A DNA stretch of 64,000 bases from Rhodospirillales bacterium (GTDB taxonomy: Bacteria > Pseudomonadota > Alphaproteobacteria > Rhodospirillales > Casp-alpha2). The notes beneath the pieces are model-generated. The model saw only the letters and a program-made list of their open reading frames with translations, ran no database searches and was not told the DNA's origin. Every line of letters begins with the position of its first letter. Within the stretch, counting starts at the first letter, position 1. A program made the position numbers and the translations under genes. The stretch lies in the NCBI GenBank assembly GCA_018662225.1, contig JABJGO010000072.1, positions 1-64,000 of the forward strand, written 5' to 3'. Positions 8,408 to 17,115 of the stretch are shown here, piece by piece.

Positions 8408-9823
8408 TTACTCTACCCAGGCGATACGCAGGATGTTGGTGGCACCTGGTGTTCCAAAGGGAACGCCAGCTGTGATAATCAAACGATCGCCGGCCGAGGC
8501 GAACTCTTCCTCAGATGCAATCTTGATGGATTTCGTCACCATTTCGCGGAAACTGGATGCATCTTCTGTAAATACACAATGAACCCCCCAGACCAAGGCT
8601 AGACGGCGGGCCGTTCCCGTGCGGGGCGTACAGCAGATAATCGGCACTTCCGGGCGTTCGCGAGCGGCCCGTAACGTGGTTGAGCCGGTGGACGTGAACG
8701 TCACGATAGCCGCAGCAGAGATCGTGCTGGCACATTGACGCGCCGCCGACGTAATGGCATCGGCGGCCGTGGATTCAGGATCCTGTCGTTGGGCTTCCAT
8801 CATTTCTTCAAATATAGGGTCCCGTTCAACGCGCCTGATAATACGGTCCATCATGGTCACCGCTTCGACCGGAAAGTCGCCCGCCGCTGATTCGGCGGAC
8901 AGCATAACCGTATCGGCGCCCTCATAAACGGCCGTTGCCACGTCTGATGCTTCCGCACGGGTTGGCGTTGGGGCATCAATCATGGATTCCAGCATTTGGG
9001 TTGCCACGATAACAGGCTTACCAGCCAACCGGCAGGATCGGATAATCAGTTTCTGGAATGCGGGCACATCTTCGGGCAGGCATTCCACCCCCAGATCGCC
9101 GCGCGCAACCATCAGCGAGTCTGATAGCTCGATGATCTCGTCCAGATGTTTAATGGCGCTGGGTTTTTCGAGTTTCACCATGATACCGGCGCGACCAGCG
9201 ACCAGCTTACGACCTTCTTCCACGTCTTCAGGACGCTGCACAAATGACAATGCAATCCAGTCCACACCAAGATCCAGTGCGAAGCGCAGGTCTTCTCGAT
9301 CTTTCTCGGTTAACGGCGACACATCAATAACTGCATCAGGCAGGTTCAGGCCTTTGTTATCCGACAATGGCCCCCCGGCGATGACCTCGGTGACAGCATG
9401 GCTATCGCTGAATTCTTTGACCTTGAGGCGAATCCGGCCATCATTCAGCAGCAAATCCGTACCGTCGGACAATGCTTTGAAAACCTCCGGGTGGGGGAGC
9501 TGCACACGGGTCTGATCACCCGGCTCCTCAGACAGATCAACCTGAAACGTTTGACCCACTTCCAATTCAATACCATCGCCAGCAAACTCACCAACGCGGA
9601 ACTTGGGGCCTTGCAGATCGCCAATAACGCCAATGGGGCGACCATACCTTTTCTCTAGCTCACGAATATCATCGTAACGTTTTTTATGATCTTCGTGGGT
9701 ACCATGGCTGAAATTCAGGCGAAATACGTCTGCGCCCGCTTCAAACAACTTTGCCATCATCTCTATTGTTGATGATGCAGGACCGAGCGTCGCAATGATT
9801 TTGGCTTTTCTTTGTCTTCTCAT
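8408..9823 (-). CDS. pyk: Pyruvate kinase
   Basis: Transfers phosphate from phosphoenolpyruvate to ADP, the last step of glycolysis, in the cytoplasm. The 471-residue sequence contains the N-terminal RRQRKAKIIATLGPAS, the substrate loop FRLNFSHG, the metal-binding MVKLEKPSAI..IMVARGDLGVE region (here SLMVARGDLGVE), and the ATQMLESMI..PTPTRAEASDVA signature. The length fits bacterial type II enzymes. The start is the ATG at 9823. The gene heads a minus-strand run with rarD 25 bases downstream and diverges from the hypothetical gene at 10002 across about 180 bases in which I recognise no regulatory motif. Confidence 0.96.
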   Translation of the reverse strand: MRRQRKAKIIATLGPASSTIEMMAKLFEAGADVFRLNFSHGTHEDHKKRYDDIRELEKRYGRPIGVIGDLQGPKFRVGEFAGDGIELEVGQTFQVDLSEEPGDQTRVQLPHPEVFKALSDGTDLLLNDGRIRLKVKEFSDSHAVTEVIAGGPLSDNKGLNLPDAVIDVSPLTEKDREDLRFALDLGVDWIALSFVQRPEDVEEGRKLVAGRAGIMVKLEKPSAIKHLDEIIELSDSLMVARGDLGVECLPEDVPAFQKLIIRSCRLAGKPVIVATQMLESMIDAPTPTRAEASDVATAVYEGADTVMLSAESAAGDFPVEAVTMMDRIIRRVERDPIFEEMMEAQRQDPESTAADAITSAARQCASTISAAAIVTFTSTGSTTLRAARERPEVPIICCTPRTGTARRLALVWGVHCVFTEDASSFREMVTKSIKIASEEEFASAGDRLIITAGVPFGTPGATNILRIAWVE

Positions 9824-10001
9824 GTCGTCCCTACCTTATTGAGTCGACATAAGCGCACATCAACCCGGTTTTTACAATTCCAATTCCGGTTCCACTTCCG
9901 GGCCATTTCCGTGACGATTTCTGCCGCAGGCCTTTTATCAGGGCCTCAAGACAGGTAGACTCAGAGAGATTCGTGAATGTAGGAGTGGGAGTGAGCGTAC
10001 C

Positions 10002-10616
10002 ATGCTCAAGAAATTTGTATCAAACGCTCTGTTGTCAGTGGTTATGGACAAGAGTGCCAGAAAAAAACTGGCTGATCTCAAAGGTGCTAGCTCACCTGCA
10101 CCTCCCATATCCCCCGGCGAGTCAAAGAAATCAAAGAAAACGAAAAAGCCCGTCAGGCCTTCATCCCCCGGGCCTTCATCCCCCGGGCCTTCATCCAACG
10201 AGTCAGACGAGCAAATTCTGTCCACCATAACTGATGCCCTTGCCGAGGCCCGCGCCGAGGCGACGGGTACCCCCCCGAGTAGCGCCAGAAAAAAGACGGA
10301 AAAGCGATTTGAGCCCACAGGCGCGAAAACGCCACCCAAATCAAAGGATAAGGGTAAGGCATCTCCGGAACGCGAGGCCTTGCTCAAACAGGCAATATCT
10401 GTTCATCGTCAGAAGCAAAAAGTTCTTGATGACTTACCTGCCGAAGCACGTGACAAGCTCATGTATATGGCTATGTACGCCATGGACCCGGCTTCTTTAC
10501 CGCCTGAGGCACGCCAGATTGTAGCCGATGAACTTGAGGCCGAGGCAAAAGCCGCCGGTGCCCCGGTGGACGATATAGGTAGTGCCGCGAAACCCAAGCG
10601 ACGCAAACGAAAATAG
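10002..10616 (+). CDS. Low-complexity Lys/Pro/Ser-rich hypothetical protein
   Basis: No family recognised. The 204-residue product starts MLKKFVSNALLSVVMDKSAR and then enters a disordered basic region (residues about 30-130) rich in Ser, Pro and Lys that includes a PSSPGPSSPGPSS repeat encoded by 15-bp tandem units. A predicted helical segment (about 125-190) contains charged and alanine-rich stretches with DPASLPPEARQIVADELEAE. The C-terminus KPKRRKRK is strongly basic. There is no signal peptide or membrane segment, so a cytoplasmic, perhaps nucleic-acid- or protein-binding role is possible but unsupported. It precedes cheZ on the same strand by 82 bases. Coding status is supported by length, start context and sensible amino-acid use outside the repeat. 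Confidence 0.6.
   Translation: MLKKFVSNALLSVVMDKSARKKLADLKGASSPAPPISPGESKKSKKTKKPVRPSSPGPSSPGPSSNESDEQILSTITDALAEARAEATGTPPSSARKKTEKRFEPTGAKTPPKSKDKGKASPEREALLKQAISVHRQKQKVLDDLPAEARDKLMYMAMYAMDPASLPPEARQIVADELEAEAKAAGAPVDDIGSAAKPKRRKRK
10158..10196 (+). repeat. 15-bp tandem repeat within hypothetical gene
   Basis: The unit CCTTCATCCCCCGGG occurs at 10158-10172 and 10173-10187 and begins a third time at 10188. It encodes PSSPG repeats in the disordered region of the gene at 10002. Unit length is a multiple of three, so copy-number change would keep the frame. Confidence 0.9.
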
Positions 10617-10698
10617 CTCGAGATTCCCTTCTTGGCTTGACGCATTTGTCCATATAAGATCACGCAAGACCCCAAGCAACTAACAGTAAGATGGTAAA

Positions 10699-11235
10699 AT
10701 GCCCCTTGAGCCCACAGATGAAGCCGCTGTCCTGAAAGCCGAACTTGTTGGATTGTTCCAGTATGTTAACCGTGTCCGTGATGAGATCGCGGCCATGCAC
10801 CGCCCGGCAGATGACGAACATCACCTGCCTAGCATGAGCGACCAGCTTGATGCGATCGTGGACGCCACAGAAGAAGCAACCAACACCATCATGGAAAGCG
10901 TTGAGCAGGCCACAGAGTTACTATCGAGCATTAGGCCGGATGTGAATGACGCGCAAAAAGCCGTCATCGATTCTGCCATCGATATCAGCAATAACGTCTT
11001 CGAAGCCTGTTCATTCCAGGACATTACCGGCCAACGCGTTTCCAAGGTAATGAAGTCCATCATCTATGTTGAAGAACGCGTCAACAATCTGATCAGTATC
11101 TGGGGCAAAGACGAGATGGATAAAATCGAAGTCAAACCGGTCAAGGAAAAGACCGAAGATGAGAAACTCCTTGATGGCCCCCAACTTGCGGGCAAGGGTA
11201 TTTCCCAATCCGAAATTGATGCTCTGTTCGACTAA
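10699..11235 (+). CDS. cheZ: CheY-P phosphatase CheZ (first copy)
   Basis: Dephosphorylates CheY-P to terminate the signal to the flagellar switch. The 178-residue all-helical sequence carries the family active-site motif ACSFQDITGQR, where D108 and Q112 correspond to the catalytic Asp/Gln pair of enterobacterial CheZ, preceded by the long-helix segment DQLDAIVDATEEATN. The C-terminal tail SQSEIDALFD resembles the short amphipathic CheY-binding helix. A second related gene lies at 40105-40767 beside cheY. This copy is alone, away from other chemotaxis genes, followed by a cyclophilin gene. Family call is confident; whether both copies act on the same CheY is unknown. Confidence 0.85.
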   Translation: MPLEPTDEAAVLKAELVGLFQYVNRVRDEIAAMHRPADDEHHLPSMSDQLDAIVDATEEATNTIMESVEQATELLSSIRPDVNDAQKAVIDSAIDISNNVFEACSFQDITGQRVSKVMKSIIYVEERVNNLISIWGKDEMDKIEVKPVKEKTEDEKLLDGPQLAGKGISQSEIDALFD

Positions 11236-11284
11236 TTTATATGTTCCCCCTAGCCCAAAATACTTATCACACACGCGAGGAATC

Positions 11285-11839
11285 ATGCGTTCTCTCCATA
11301 TTGCACTCACCCTGTTTGTATTCTTCATGACCGCCGCTACCGATAACACGGCCGAGGCTGGCGATCCTGAAAACACATTGTTCCTGGAATTGAAAACAGG
11401 TCGCGTGGTGATCGAGCTGCGCCCTGACTTGGCACCCAATCATGTGGAACGCATTAAGGAGTTGAGCCGCGAAGGTTTTTACGACGGTCTGTTGTTCCAC
11501 CGTGTGATCGAAGGTTTCATGGCTCAAACCGGCGATCCGGAAGGAACCGGCATGGGTGGGTCCGGCCAGAATTTGATGGCTGAATTTACCGCTGAACCGC
11601 ACACCCGTGGGACCTTGTCCATGGCCCGCAGCAGCAGTCCGAACAGCGCCGACTCACAGTTTTTCATCGTTCTCGATGATGCCCCGCACCTGAACGGCCA
11701 ATACACCGTATGGGGCAAGGTAATCGAAGGCATGGAGCATGTGGATCAGATCAAGCTGGGTTCATCCGCCATGAATGGTAAAGTCTATGGCCCGGATAGT
11801 ATTGTTTCCATGCGCGTCGCCGCCGACGTGGAGGAATAA
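11285..11839 (+). CDS. Periplasmic cyclophilin-type peptidyl-prolyl isomerase
   Basis: Catalyses cis-trans isomerisation of proline peptide bonds during folding. Residues 1 to about 26 (MRSLHIALTLFVFFMTAATD, then NTAEAG) form a signal peptide, so the enzyme acts in the periplasm. The cyclophilin core includes FYDGLLFHRVIEGFMAQTGD, the GTGMGG turn, SMARSSSPNSADSQFFI and the ending GKVIEGMEHVDQIK. The frame is open from 11159 but the GAGG at about 11276-11279 and the signal peptide point to the ATG at 11285, giving 184 residues. It sits between cheZ and the liv operon; no functional link to either is evident. Confidence 0.92.
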   Translation: MRSLHIALTLFVFFMTAATDNTAEAGDPENTLFLELKTGRVVIELRPDLAPNHVERIKELSREGFYDGLLFHRVIEGFMAQTGDPEGTGMGGSGQNLMAEFTAEPHTRGTLSMARSSSPNSADSQFFIVLDDAPHLNGQYTVWGKVIEGMEHVDQIKLGSSAMNGKVYGPDSIVSMRVAADVEE

Positions 11840-11872
11840 TCTCAAAGGAAGACACTAGGAAAGACGCAAGCG

Positions 11873-12658
11873 ATGATATCCGTTGAAGATGTCTCATTGC
11901 ATTTTGGGGGAATCAAAGCCGTTGATGGCACCTCCTTTACCATCAAACAAGGCTCTGTCACAGGCCTGATCGGGCCGAATGGGGCCGGTAAAACCACGCT
12001 TTTCAATGTGATCGCCGGTGTTTATGCGCCAACGTCGGGCCATATCATTTTGAATGGCGAAGACGTAACCGGCCTCAAGCCTCACGAACTATTCGATAAA
12101 GGCTTGCTCCGAACCTTTCAGATCGCCCATGAGTTCTCATCTCTGACGGTTCGTGAAAATCTGATGATGGTTCCGGCTAATCAAGCGGGTGAAAGCCTGA
12201 TGAGTGCCTGGTTCAGACGCGACGCCGTTGCCGCCCAGGACGCCGCCATTCGCGACAAGGCCGCTGAGGTGATGGATTTCCTGAAACTCAGCCATCTGGC
12301 GAACGAGCAAGCCCGAAACCTTTCCGGTGGCCAGAAGAAGCTGCTGGAGTTGGGCCGTACCATGATGGTGGATGCCAAGGTCGTGCTGCTGGATGAGGTT
12401 GGTGCGGGGGTCAACAGGACCTTGCTGAAGGAAATTGGCGATACGATTCTCAGGCTCAGGGACGAACGCGGCTACACCTTCTGTATGATCGAACACGACA
12501 TGGATTTCATTTCGCGATTGTGCGACCCGGTCATCGTTATGGCCGAAGGCCGGGTATTGACCCAGGGCACACCCGACGAGGTCAAAGCCAACGAAGACGT
12601 TATTGAGGCTTACCTTGGGACCGGCCTTAAAAACAAATTGGCGGCGGAACCAGCATGA
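11873..12658 (+). CDS. livG: Branched-chain amino-acid-type ABC transporter ATPase LivG
   Basis: One of two cytoplasmic ATPases driving uptake of branched-chain or other hydrophobic amino acids (or related amides). The 261-residue protein has Walker A GPNGAGKTT, the LivG-type GLLRTFQIAHEF segment, signature LSGGQKKLLELG and Walker B VVLLDEVGAGVN, where the usual DEPxAGLN is replaced by DEVGAGVN. The catalytic glutamate is kept, so activity is expected. The C-terminal AEGRVLTQGTPDEV is typical. It is the first gene of the operon livG-livF-livH-livM-binding protein; its stop overlaps livF by four bases. Confidence 0.9.
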   Translation: MISVEDVSLHFGGIKAVDGTSFTIKQGSVTGLIGPNGAGKTTLFNVIAGVYAPTSGHIILNGEDVTGLKPHELFDKGLLRTFQIAHEFSSLTVRENLMMVPANQAGESLMSAWFRRDAVAAQDAAIRDKAAEVMDFLKLSHLANEQARNLSGGQKKLLELGRTMMVDAKVVLLDEVGAGVNRTLLKEIGDTILRLRDERGYTFCMIEHDMDFISRLCDPVIVMAEGRVLTQGTPDEVKANEDVIEAYLGTGLKNKLAAEPA

Positions 12659-13359
12659 GCTATCTGAGCGCCACAGGCATGCGAGGCGGATATGGTGGCG
12701 TTGATATTCTTCAGGGCTGTGACATCACCGCCGATAAAGGTGAAATCGTGGTTATTGTGGGGCCCAACGGGGCCGGTAAATCCACCGCCATGAAGGCCAT
12801 ATTCGGCATGATTGATTTGCGCGAAGGTGACGTACGGCTTGGTGATAAATCCATCACCAATTTATCACCCCAAGACCGGGTCAAGGAAGGCATGGCGATG
12901 GTTCCGCAAACCGACAACATCTTCACCTCCATGACCGTGCAGGAAAACCTGGAGATGGGAGCCTTCCTCAGGCGCGATGATATCTATGCCACCATGGAGC
13001 ACATCTTTGATCTGTTCCCCATTCTCAAAGATAAACGCCATCAAGCTGCGGGTGAACTATCCGGTGGTCAACGCCAGCAAGTAGCCGTAGGGCGGGCATT
13101 GATGACCCAGCCCGATGTTTTGATGCTGGATGAGCCCACAGCAGGCGTATCACCCATTGTGATGGATGAGCTGTTTGATCGAATTCTTGAAGTGCGGAAG
13201 ACCGGCATTGCTATCCTGATGGTAGAACAGAACGCCCGTCAGGCGCTCGAGATCGCCGACAAAGGCTACGTTCTGGTAACCGGCGAGAACAGGTTCACTG
13301 ACACAGGTGCGGCGTTACTGGCAAATCCGGACGTGCGCCGGTCGTTCTTGGGAGGCTGA
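12655..13359 (+). CDS. livF: Branched-chain amino-acid-type ABC transporter ATPase LivF
   Basis: Second ATPase of the importer. The 234-residue sequence shows Walker A GPNGAGKST, the Q-loop VPQTDNIFTSMTVQENLEMG, signature LSGGQRQQVAVGRALM, Walker B VLMLDEPTAGVSP and the switch histidine region replaced by the LivF-typical MVEQNARQALEIAD. It starts at the ATG overlapping the livG stop and ends five bases before livH, which implies tight translational coupling. Confidence 0.92.
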   Translation: MSYLSATGMRGGYGGVDILQGCDITADKGEIVVIVGPNGAGKSTAMKAIFGMIDLREGDVRLGDKSITNLSPQDRVKEGMAMVPQTDNIFTSMTVQENLEMGAFLRRDDIYATMEHIFDLFPILKDKRHQAAGELSGGQRQQVAVGRALMTQPDVLMLDEPTAGVSPIVMDELFDRILEVRKTGIAILMVEQNARQALEIADKGYVLVTGENRFTDTGAALLANPDVRRSFLGG

Positions 13360-13364
13360 CGGAT

Positions 13365-14381
13365 ATGGATACTGATACGATCAACGCCATCGTCCTGTTC
13401 TCCAATTTCATCCTCGTGCCGGGTATGACCTATGGCGCTCAACTTGCCCTTGGCGCTTTGGGGATTACCCTGGTTTTTGGCGTTTTGCGATTTGCCAATT
13501 TCGCCCATGGCGACATGATGGCTTTCGGAACCATGATTGTGGTGATGATCACCTGGTGGTTCCAGTCGTTGGGCATTACCATAGCGCCATTACCAACGGC
13601 CCTGCTGGCGTTGCCGCTGGCTATTGTTATCTCCATGAGCGTGACGTTGCTTAATGACCGAATGATCTTCCGGTATTACCGTAAGAAACGCAGTAGCCCG
13701 TCAACTTTCGTGATCGCATCAACGGGTGTCATGTTCGTCTTCAACGGCATCGTTCGATTCATTATCGGGCCTGATGATCAGCGATTTACGGATGGCGAGC
13801 GGTTCATTATCAAGGCCCGTGAATTCAAGAAAATGACCGGGTTGGATGAAGGCCTCAGTATCAAGGTTAGTCAGGGCTTGACCATCGTAATCGCCATTAT
13901 TCTTGTGGCTGCCTTATTCTGGTTCCTGCAACGGACCCGAACCGGTAAAGCCATGCGGGCATTTTCAGACAACGAAGACCTGGCCCTGTTGTCCGGAATT
14001 GACCCGGAGCGGGTGGTTGCCATCACATGGATTATTACTGCCGCCCTGGCCACGATCGCCGGCACCCTTTACGGCCTGGATAAAAGCTTTAAGCCCTTTA
14101 CGTATTTCCAACTTCTGCTGCCCATGTTTGCATCCGCTATCGTGGGCGGCATTGGCAATCCGGTCGGGGCCATTGTGGGGGGATTCGTTATCGCCTTTTC
14201 CGAGGTGATCATTACCTATGCCTACAAAAAATTCCTGATCTATGCGGTCCCGCCGGGCTGGGCACCTGACGGCCTGATGCAGTTGCTATCTACCGACTAC
14301 AAGTTTGCCGTATCGTTTATGATTCTGGTGCTTGTTCTGTTGATCCGGCCCACAGGTATATTCAAGGGAAAAGTCATATGA
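13365..14381 (+). CDS. livH: Branched-chain amino-acid-type ABC permease LivH
   Basis: Inner-membrane permease subunit of 338 residues with eight or more hydrophobic segments. The LivH signature is visible as GALGITLVFGVLRFANFAHGD near residues 26-50 and the coupling-helix region RTRTGKAMRAFSDNEDLALLSGIDPERV around residues 185-215. The conserved end ADGLMQ-like region reads PDGLMQLL, then a last helix and RPTGIFKG. It overlaps livM by four bases. Confidence 0.92.
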   Translation: MDTDTINAIVLFSNFILVPGMTYGAQLALGALGITLVFGVLRFANFAHGDMMAFGTMIVVMITWWFQSLGITIAPLPTALLALPLAIVISMSVTLLNDRMIFRYYRKKRSSPSTFVIASTGVMFVFNGIVRFIIGPDDQRFTDGERFIIKAREFKKMTGLDEGLSIKVSQGLTIVIAIILVAALFWFLQRTRTGKAMRAFSDNEDLALLSGIDPERVVAITWIITAALATIAGTLYGLDKSFKPFTYFQLLLPMFASAIVGGIGNPVGAIVGGFVIAFSEVIITYAYKKFLIYAVPPGWAPDGLMQLLSTDYKFAVSFMILVLVLLIRPTGIFKGKVI

Positions 14382-15775
14382 GCGCATCCCGGCCTCATCT
14401 GAACAGTAACCGGCGCGCCGTCATGGCCTTCACGCTCATGGCGGGCCTGTTAATTTTGGTTGGCTTCGCGCAATCATGGTCGGTCGCCATGGTGATCTTC
14501 AATCTGGGCCTGATATCCGCTGTTATGGCACTGGGCATCAACATTCAATGGGGATACGCAGGGTTATTCAACGTGGGTACCATGGGCTTTGCCGCGTTAG
14601 GTGGCGTGGCCGCCGTACTGGTATCCAAACCCCCGGTCCCGGAAGCCTGGGCCGCAGGCGGTGCCGATTTGGGTATCGCATTACTGATTGCCGGGGGCAC
14701 GCTGGCCGCCGTAATCATTGCTTACCGCCGCATCCCCAAAGGTCCCATGCGGACCATCGCCCTGGTCGTAATCTTCGTTGCGGGTTACACCGTGTTCCGT
14801 CCCTTTTTTGATCCCGCCGTCGCCGCCATTGAAGCCGTCAATCCGGCGTCCACCGGATATTTGGGCGGGCTTGGCTTACCCATCATCCTGTCATGGGTCG
14901 TGGGGGGGCTTTTTGCCGCAGGGGCAGCCTGGGTCGTGGGCAAAATTGCACTGGGATTGCGGGCCGACTATCTGGCGATTGCCACACTGGGCATCGCCGA
15001 AATTATTATTGCCATTATCAAAAATGAAGACTGGCTGACCCGTGGCGTGAAGAATGTGGCAGGCCTGCCACGCCCGGTTCCATATGAGGTCGATTTACAG
15101 CAGAACCTGACCTTTATCCGGGTCGTTGAATGGCTGCATTCTGATACCCTGGCAGCCTTGGCAACTGATGCCCGCATGGCGCGGCTGGATAGTTTCATTG
15201 TGGAATCATCCAGCATTTTTGTGAAGCTTTGTTACGCCGGCCTATTCAGCGTCGTCCTGCTGATCATACTTACTTTAAGTGTTCGTGCTTTGAATTCGCC
15301 CTGGGGTCGCATGATGCGCGCCATTCGTGACAACGAAGTCGCCGCGAGCGCCATGGGTAAGAACGTCACCAAACGCCACCTACAGGTGTTCGTGCTGGGC
15401 TCAGCCGTGGTCGGCATCGCGGGGGCCATGCTAACCACACTGGACGGCCAGCTAACACCGGGAACCTATAATCCGCTCCGCTTCACTTTCTTGATCTGGG
15501 TTATGGTGATTGTGGGCGGGTCCGGGAATAATGTGGGGGCCGTGCTCGGTGGATTTTTAATCTGGTTCCTGTGGGTTGAAGCAGAACCCGTTGGTGTATG
15601 GTTAATCACTAACGGTACGGCGTGGATGGATGCCGCAAGCCCCATTCGTGCGCACTTGATGGAATCTGCGCCACACATGCGGATTTTCACCATGGGGGTT
15701 ATTTTGCTACTAGTCATCCGGTTCCATCCTCATGGTATCTTGCCCGAGGTGGTAAAACGCGAAGACGACAAATAG
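14378..15775 (+). CDS. livM: Branched-chain amino-acid-type ABC permease LivM
   Basis: Second permease subunit, 465 residues. It has the LivM core: INIQWGYAGLFNVGTMGFAALGG near residues 55-75, GLRADYLAIATLGIAEII near 190-210, and the coupling segment SPWGRMMRAIRDNEVAASAMGKNVTKRHL around 305-340. It is longer than many LivM proteins because of an extra hydrophobic stretch at about residues 90-170 between the first core helices, which is seen in a subset of alphaproteobacterial homologues as far as I recall. The stop is 85 bases before the binding-protein gene; the gap includes a strong GGAGG ribosome site. Confidence 0.9.
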   Translation: MSASRPHLNSNRRAVMAFTLMAGLLILVGFAQSWSVAMVIFNLGLISAVMALGINIQWGYAGLFNVGTMGFAALGGVAAVLVSKPPVPEAWAAGGADLGIALLIAGGTLAAVIIAYRRIPKGPMRTIALVVIFVAGYTVFRPFFDPAVAAIEAVNPASTGYLGGLGLPIILSWVVGGLFAAGAAWVVGKIALGLRADYLAIATLGIAEIIIAIIKNEDWLTRGVKNVAGLPRPVPYEVDLQQNLTFIRVVEWLHSDTLAALATDARMARLDSFIVESSSIFVKLCYAGLFSVVLLIILTLSVRALNSPWGRMMRAIRDNEVAASAMGKNVTKRHLQVFVLGSAVVGIAGAMLTTLDGQLTPGTYNPLRFTFLIWVMVIVGGSGNNVGAVLGGFLIWFLWVEAEPVGVWLITNGTAWMDAASPIRAHLMESAPHMRIFTMGVILLLVIRFHPHGILPEVVKREDDK

Positions 15776-15860
15776 AGCTAGATCAAGGTTCATGCGGCGC
15801 ATATTATTTTTGAGACAAAACAAGCCACAATAAAATTGAGAAACTTTTGAGGAGGACGTT

Positions 15861-17057
15861 ATGAGAAAATTACTATTGGCAACCACAATGGTTGCAGCCC
15901 TGGCTTCACCCGCCATATCACCCGCCGTGGCCGATGAAATTAAGGTCGGTATCATTCTGGGCTTTACCGGCCCTATTGAATCCCTGACCCCTGATATGGG
16001 TTCTGCCGCTGAACTGGCTTTTAAGGAAGTTTCAGATTCCGGCATGTTGCTGGGTGGCAAAACGATCGTCTCTGTTCGCGCCGATTCCACCTGTGTGGAT
16101 TCAGCCGCCGCAACCACAGCGGCTGAACGTTTGATCACATCGGATGGCGTTGTTGCCATTATGGGTGCTGACTGTTCCGGCGTTACGGGTGCGATCGCTA
16201 ACAACGTGGCCGTACCGAACGGCGTTGTTATGGTTTCGCCTTCTGCCACGTCACCCGGCCTTTCCGATATGGATGACAAAGGTCTGTTCTTCCGCACAGC
16301 CCCGTCTGATGCCCGTCAGGGTCAGGTTATCGCCGATATCCTTAAAAGCCGTGACATCATGGACGTGGCCGTAACCTACACCAACAACGATTATGGCAAA
16401 GGCCTATCAGACTCTTTCCTCAACGCCTATGCCAAGGTCGGTGGTTCAGTTTCCATGACCGCAGCCCACGAAGATGGCAAGGCTGACTATTCAGCCGAAG
16501 TTGCAGCACTGTCTGCGGCTGGCTCAAAGCACTTGGCTGTGTTCGGTTACGTGGATCAGGGCGGCAAAGGCATCATTCAGGCGTCTTTGGACACCGGGGC
16601 ATTTGATAACTTCATTCTGGCTGACGGCATGATCGGCGACAGCCTGATTGCCGCCATTGGCGACGATCTGAACGGTGCGGTTGCGACCCTGCCGGGTGCT
16701 GAAACACCGGGTGCGAACACGTTCTCATCCATGGCTGAGAAAGCAGGCATTACCGTCGGTGGCCCATTCACGGGCGAGTCCTATGATGCCGGTGCCCTCA
16801 TCGCGCTGGCGATGCAGGCCGCGGGGTCTTCTGATCGTGCTGCAATTCAGTCGAAGCTGATGGATGTGGCCAATGCACCCGGCGAAACAATCATGCCAGG
16901 TGATTTGAAAAATGCTCTGACTATCCTCGCTAATGGTGGTCAGGTGAACTACGAAGGCGCTACCGGCGTTGAGTTCAACTCACTAGGAGAAGTTCTGGGC
17001 AGCTACAAAGAGCTGGAACTGATCAACGGTAAGTATGAGACCATCAACGTTCGTTAA
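15861..17057 (+). CDS. Periplasmic substrate-binding protein of the liv-type ABC importer
   Basis: The 398-residue protein begins with a signal peptide (MRKLLLATTMVAALASPAIS, cleavage probably near PAVADE) and continues with the type I periplasmic-binding fold of the Leu/Ile/Val family: IKVGIILGFTGPIESLTPDM, VAIMGADCSGVTGAIAN, the serine-rich SPSATSPGLS ligand loop and FRTAPSDARQGQVIAD. GAGGAGG six bases before the ATG predicts high expression, as usual for binding proteins. It is the last gene of the operon and is followed by a hairpin terminator. The ligand could be branched-chain amino acids, amides or other amino acids. Confidence 0.92.
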   Translation: MRKLLLATTMVAALASPAISPAVADEIKVGIILGFTGPIESLTPDMGSAAELAFKEVSDSGMLLGGKTIVSVRADSTCVDSAAATTAAERLITSDGVVAIMGADCSGVTGAIANNVAVPNGVVMVSPSATSPGLSDMDDKGLFFRTAPSDARQGQVIADILKSRDIMDVAVTYTNNDYGKGLSDSFLNAYAKVGGSVSMTAAHEDGKADYSAEVAALSAAGSKHLAVFGYVDQGGKGIIQASLDTGAFDNFILADGMIGDSLIAAIGDDLNGAVATLPGAETPGANTFSSMAEKAGITVGGPFTGESYDAGALIALAMQAAGSSDRAAIQSKLMDVANAPGETIMPGDLKNALTILANGGQVNYEGATGVEFNSLGEVLGSYKELELINGKYETINVR

Positions 17058-17078
17058 TCTATCTTCGATCTAAATATT

Positions 17079-17115
17079 AAACCGGGTGGTACGTATGTGC
17101 CGCCCGGTTTTTATT
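17079..17115 (+). terminator. Rho-independent terminator after the liv operon
   Basis: AAACCGGGTGGTAC pairs with GTGCCGCCCGGTTT (with two G-U pairs) around a short loop and is followed by a T-rich run. It lies 21 bases after the binding-protein stop, and its distal end touches the stop of the convergent vWA gene, so it may serve both. Confidence 0.85.

Noticed and set aside
10634-10660. TGGCTTG word upstream of the first cheZ as a sigma-54 promoter
   Set aside because: The -12 TTGC element is not at the required distance, so it fails the two-part consensus.
12385-12420. LivG Walker B variant DEVGAGVN as an inactivating change
   Set aside because: The catalytic Asp-Glu pair is intact; the change is in neighbouring residues that vary in this family.
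15770-15785. TAGAGCTAGATC at the livM stop as a remnant of the same element
   Set aside because: The match is limited to TAGAGC plus GATC and is easily due to chance.
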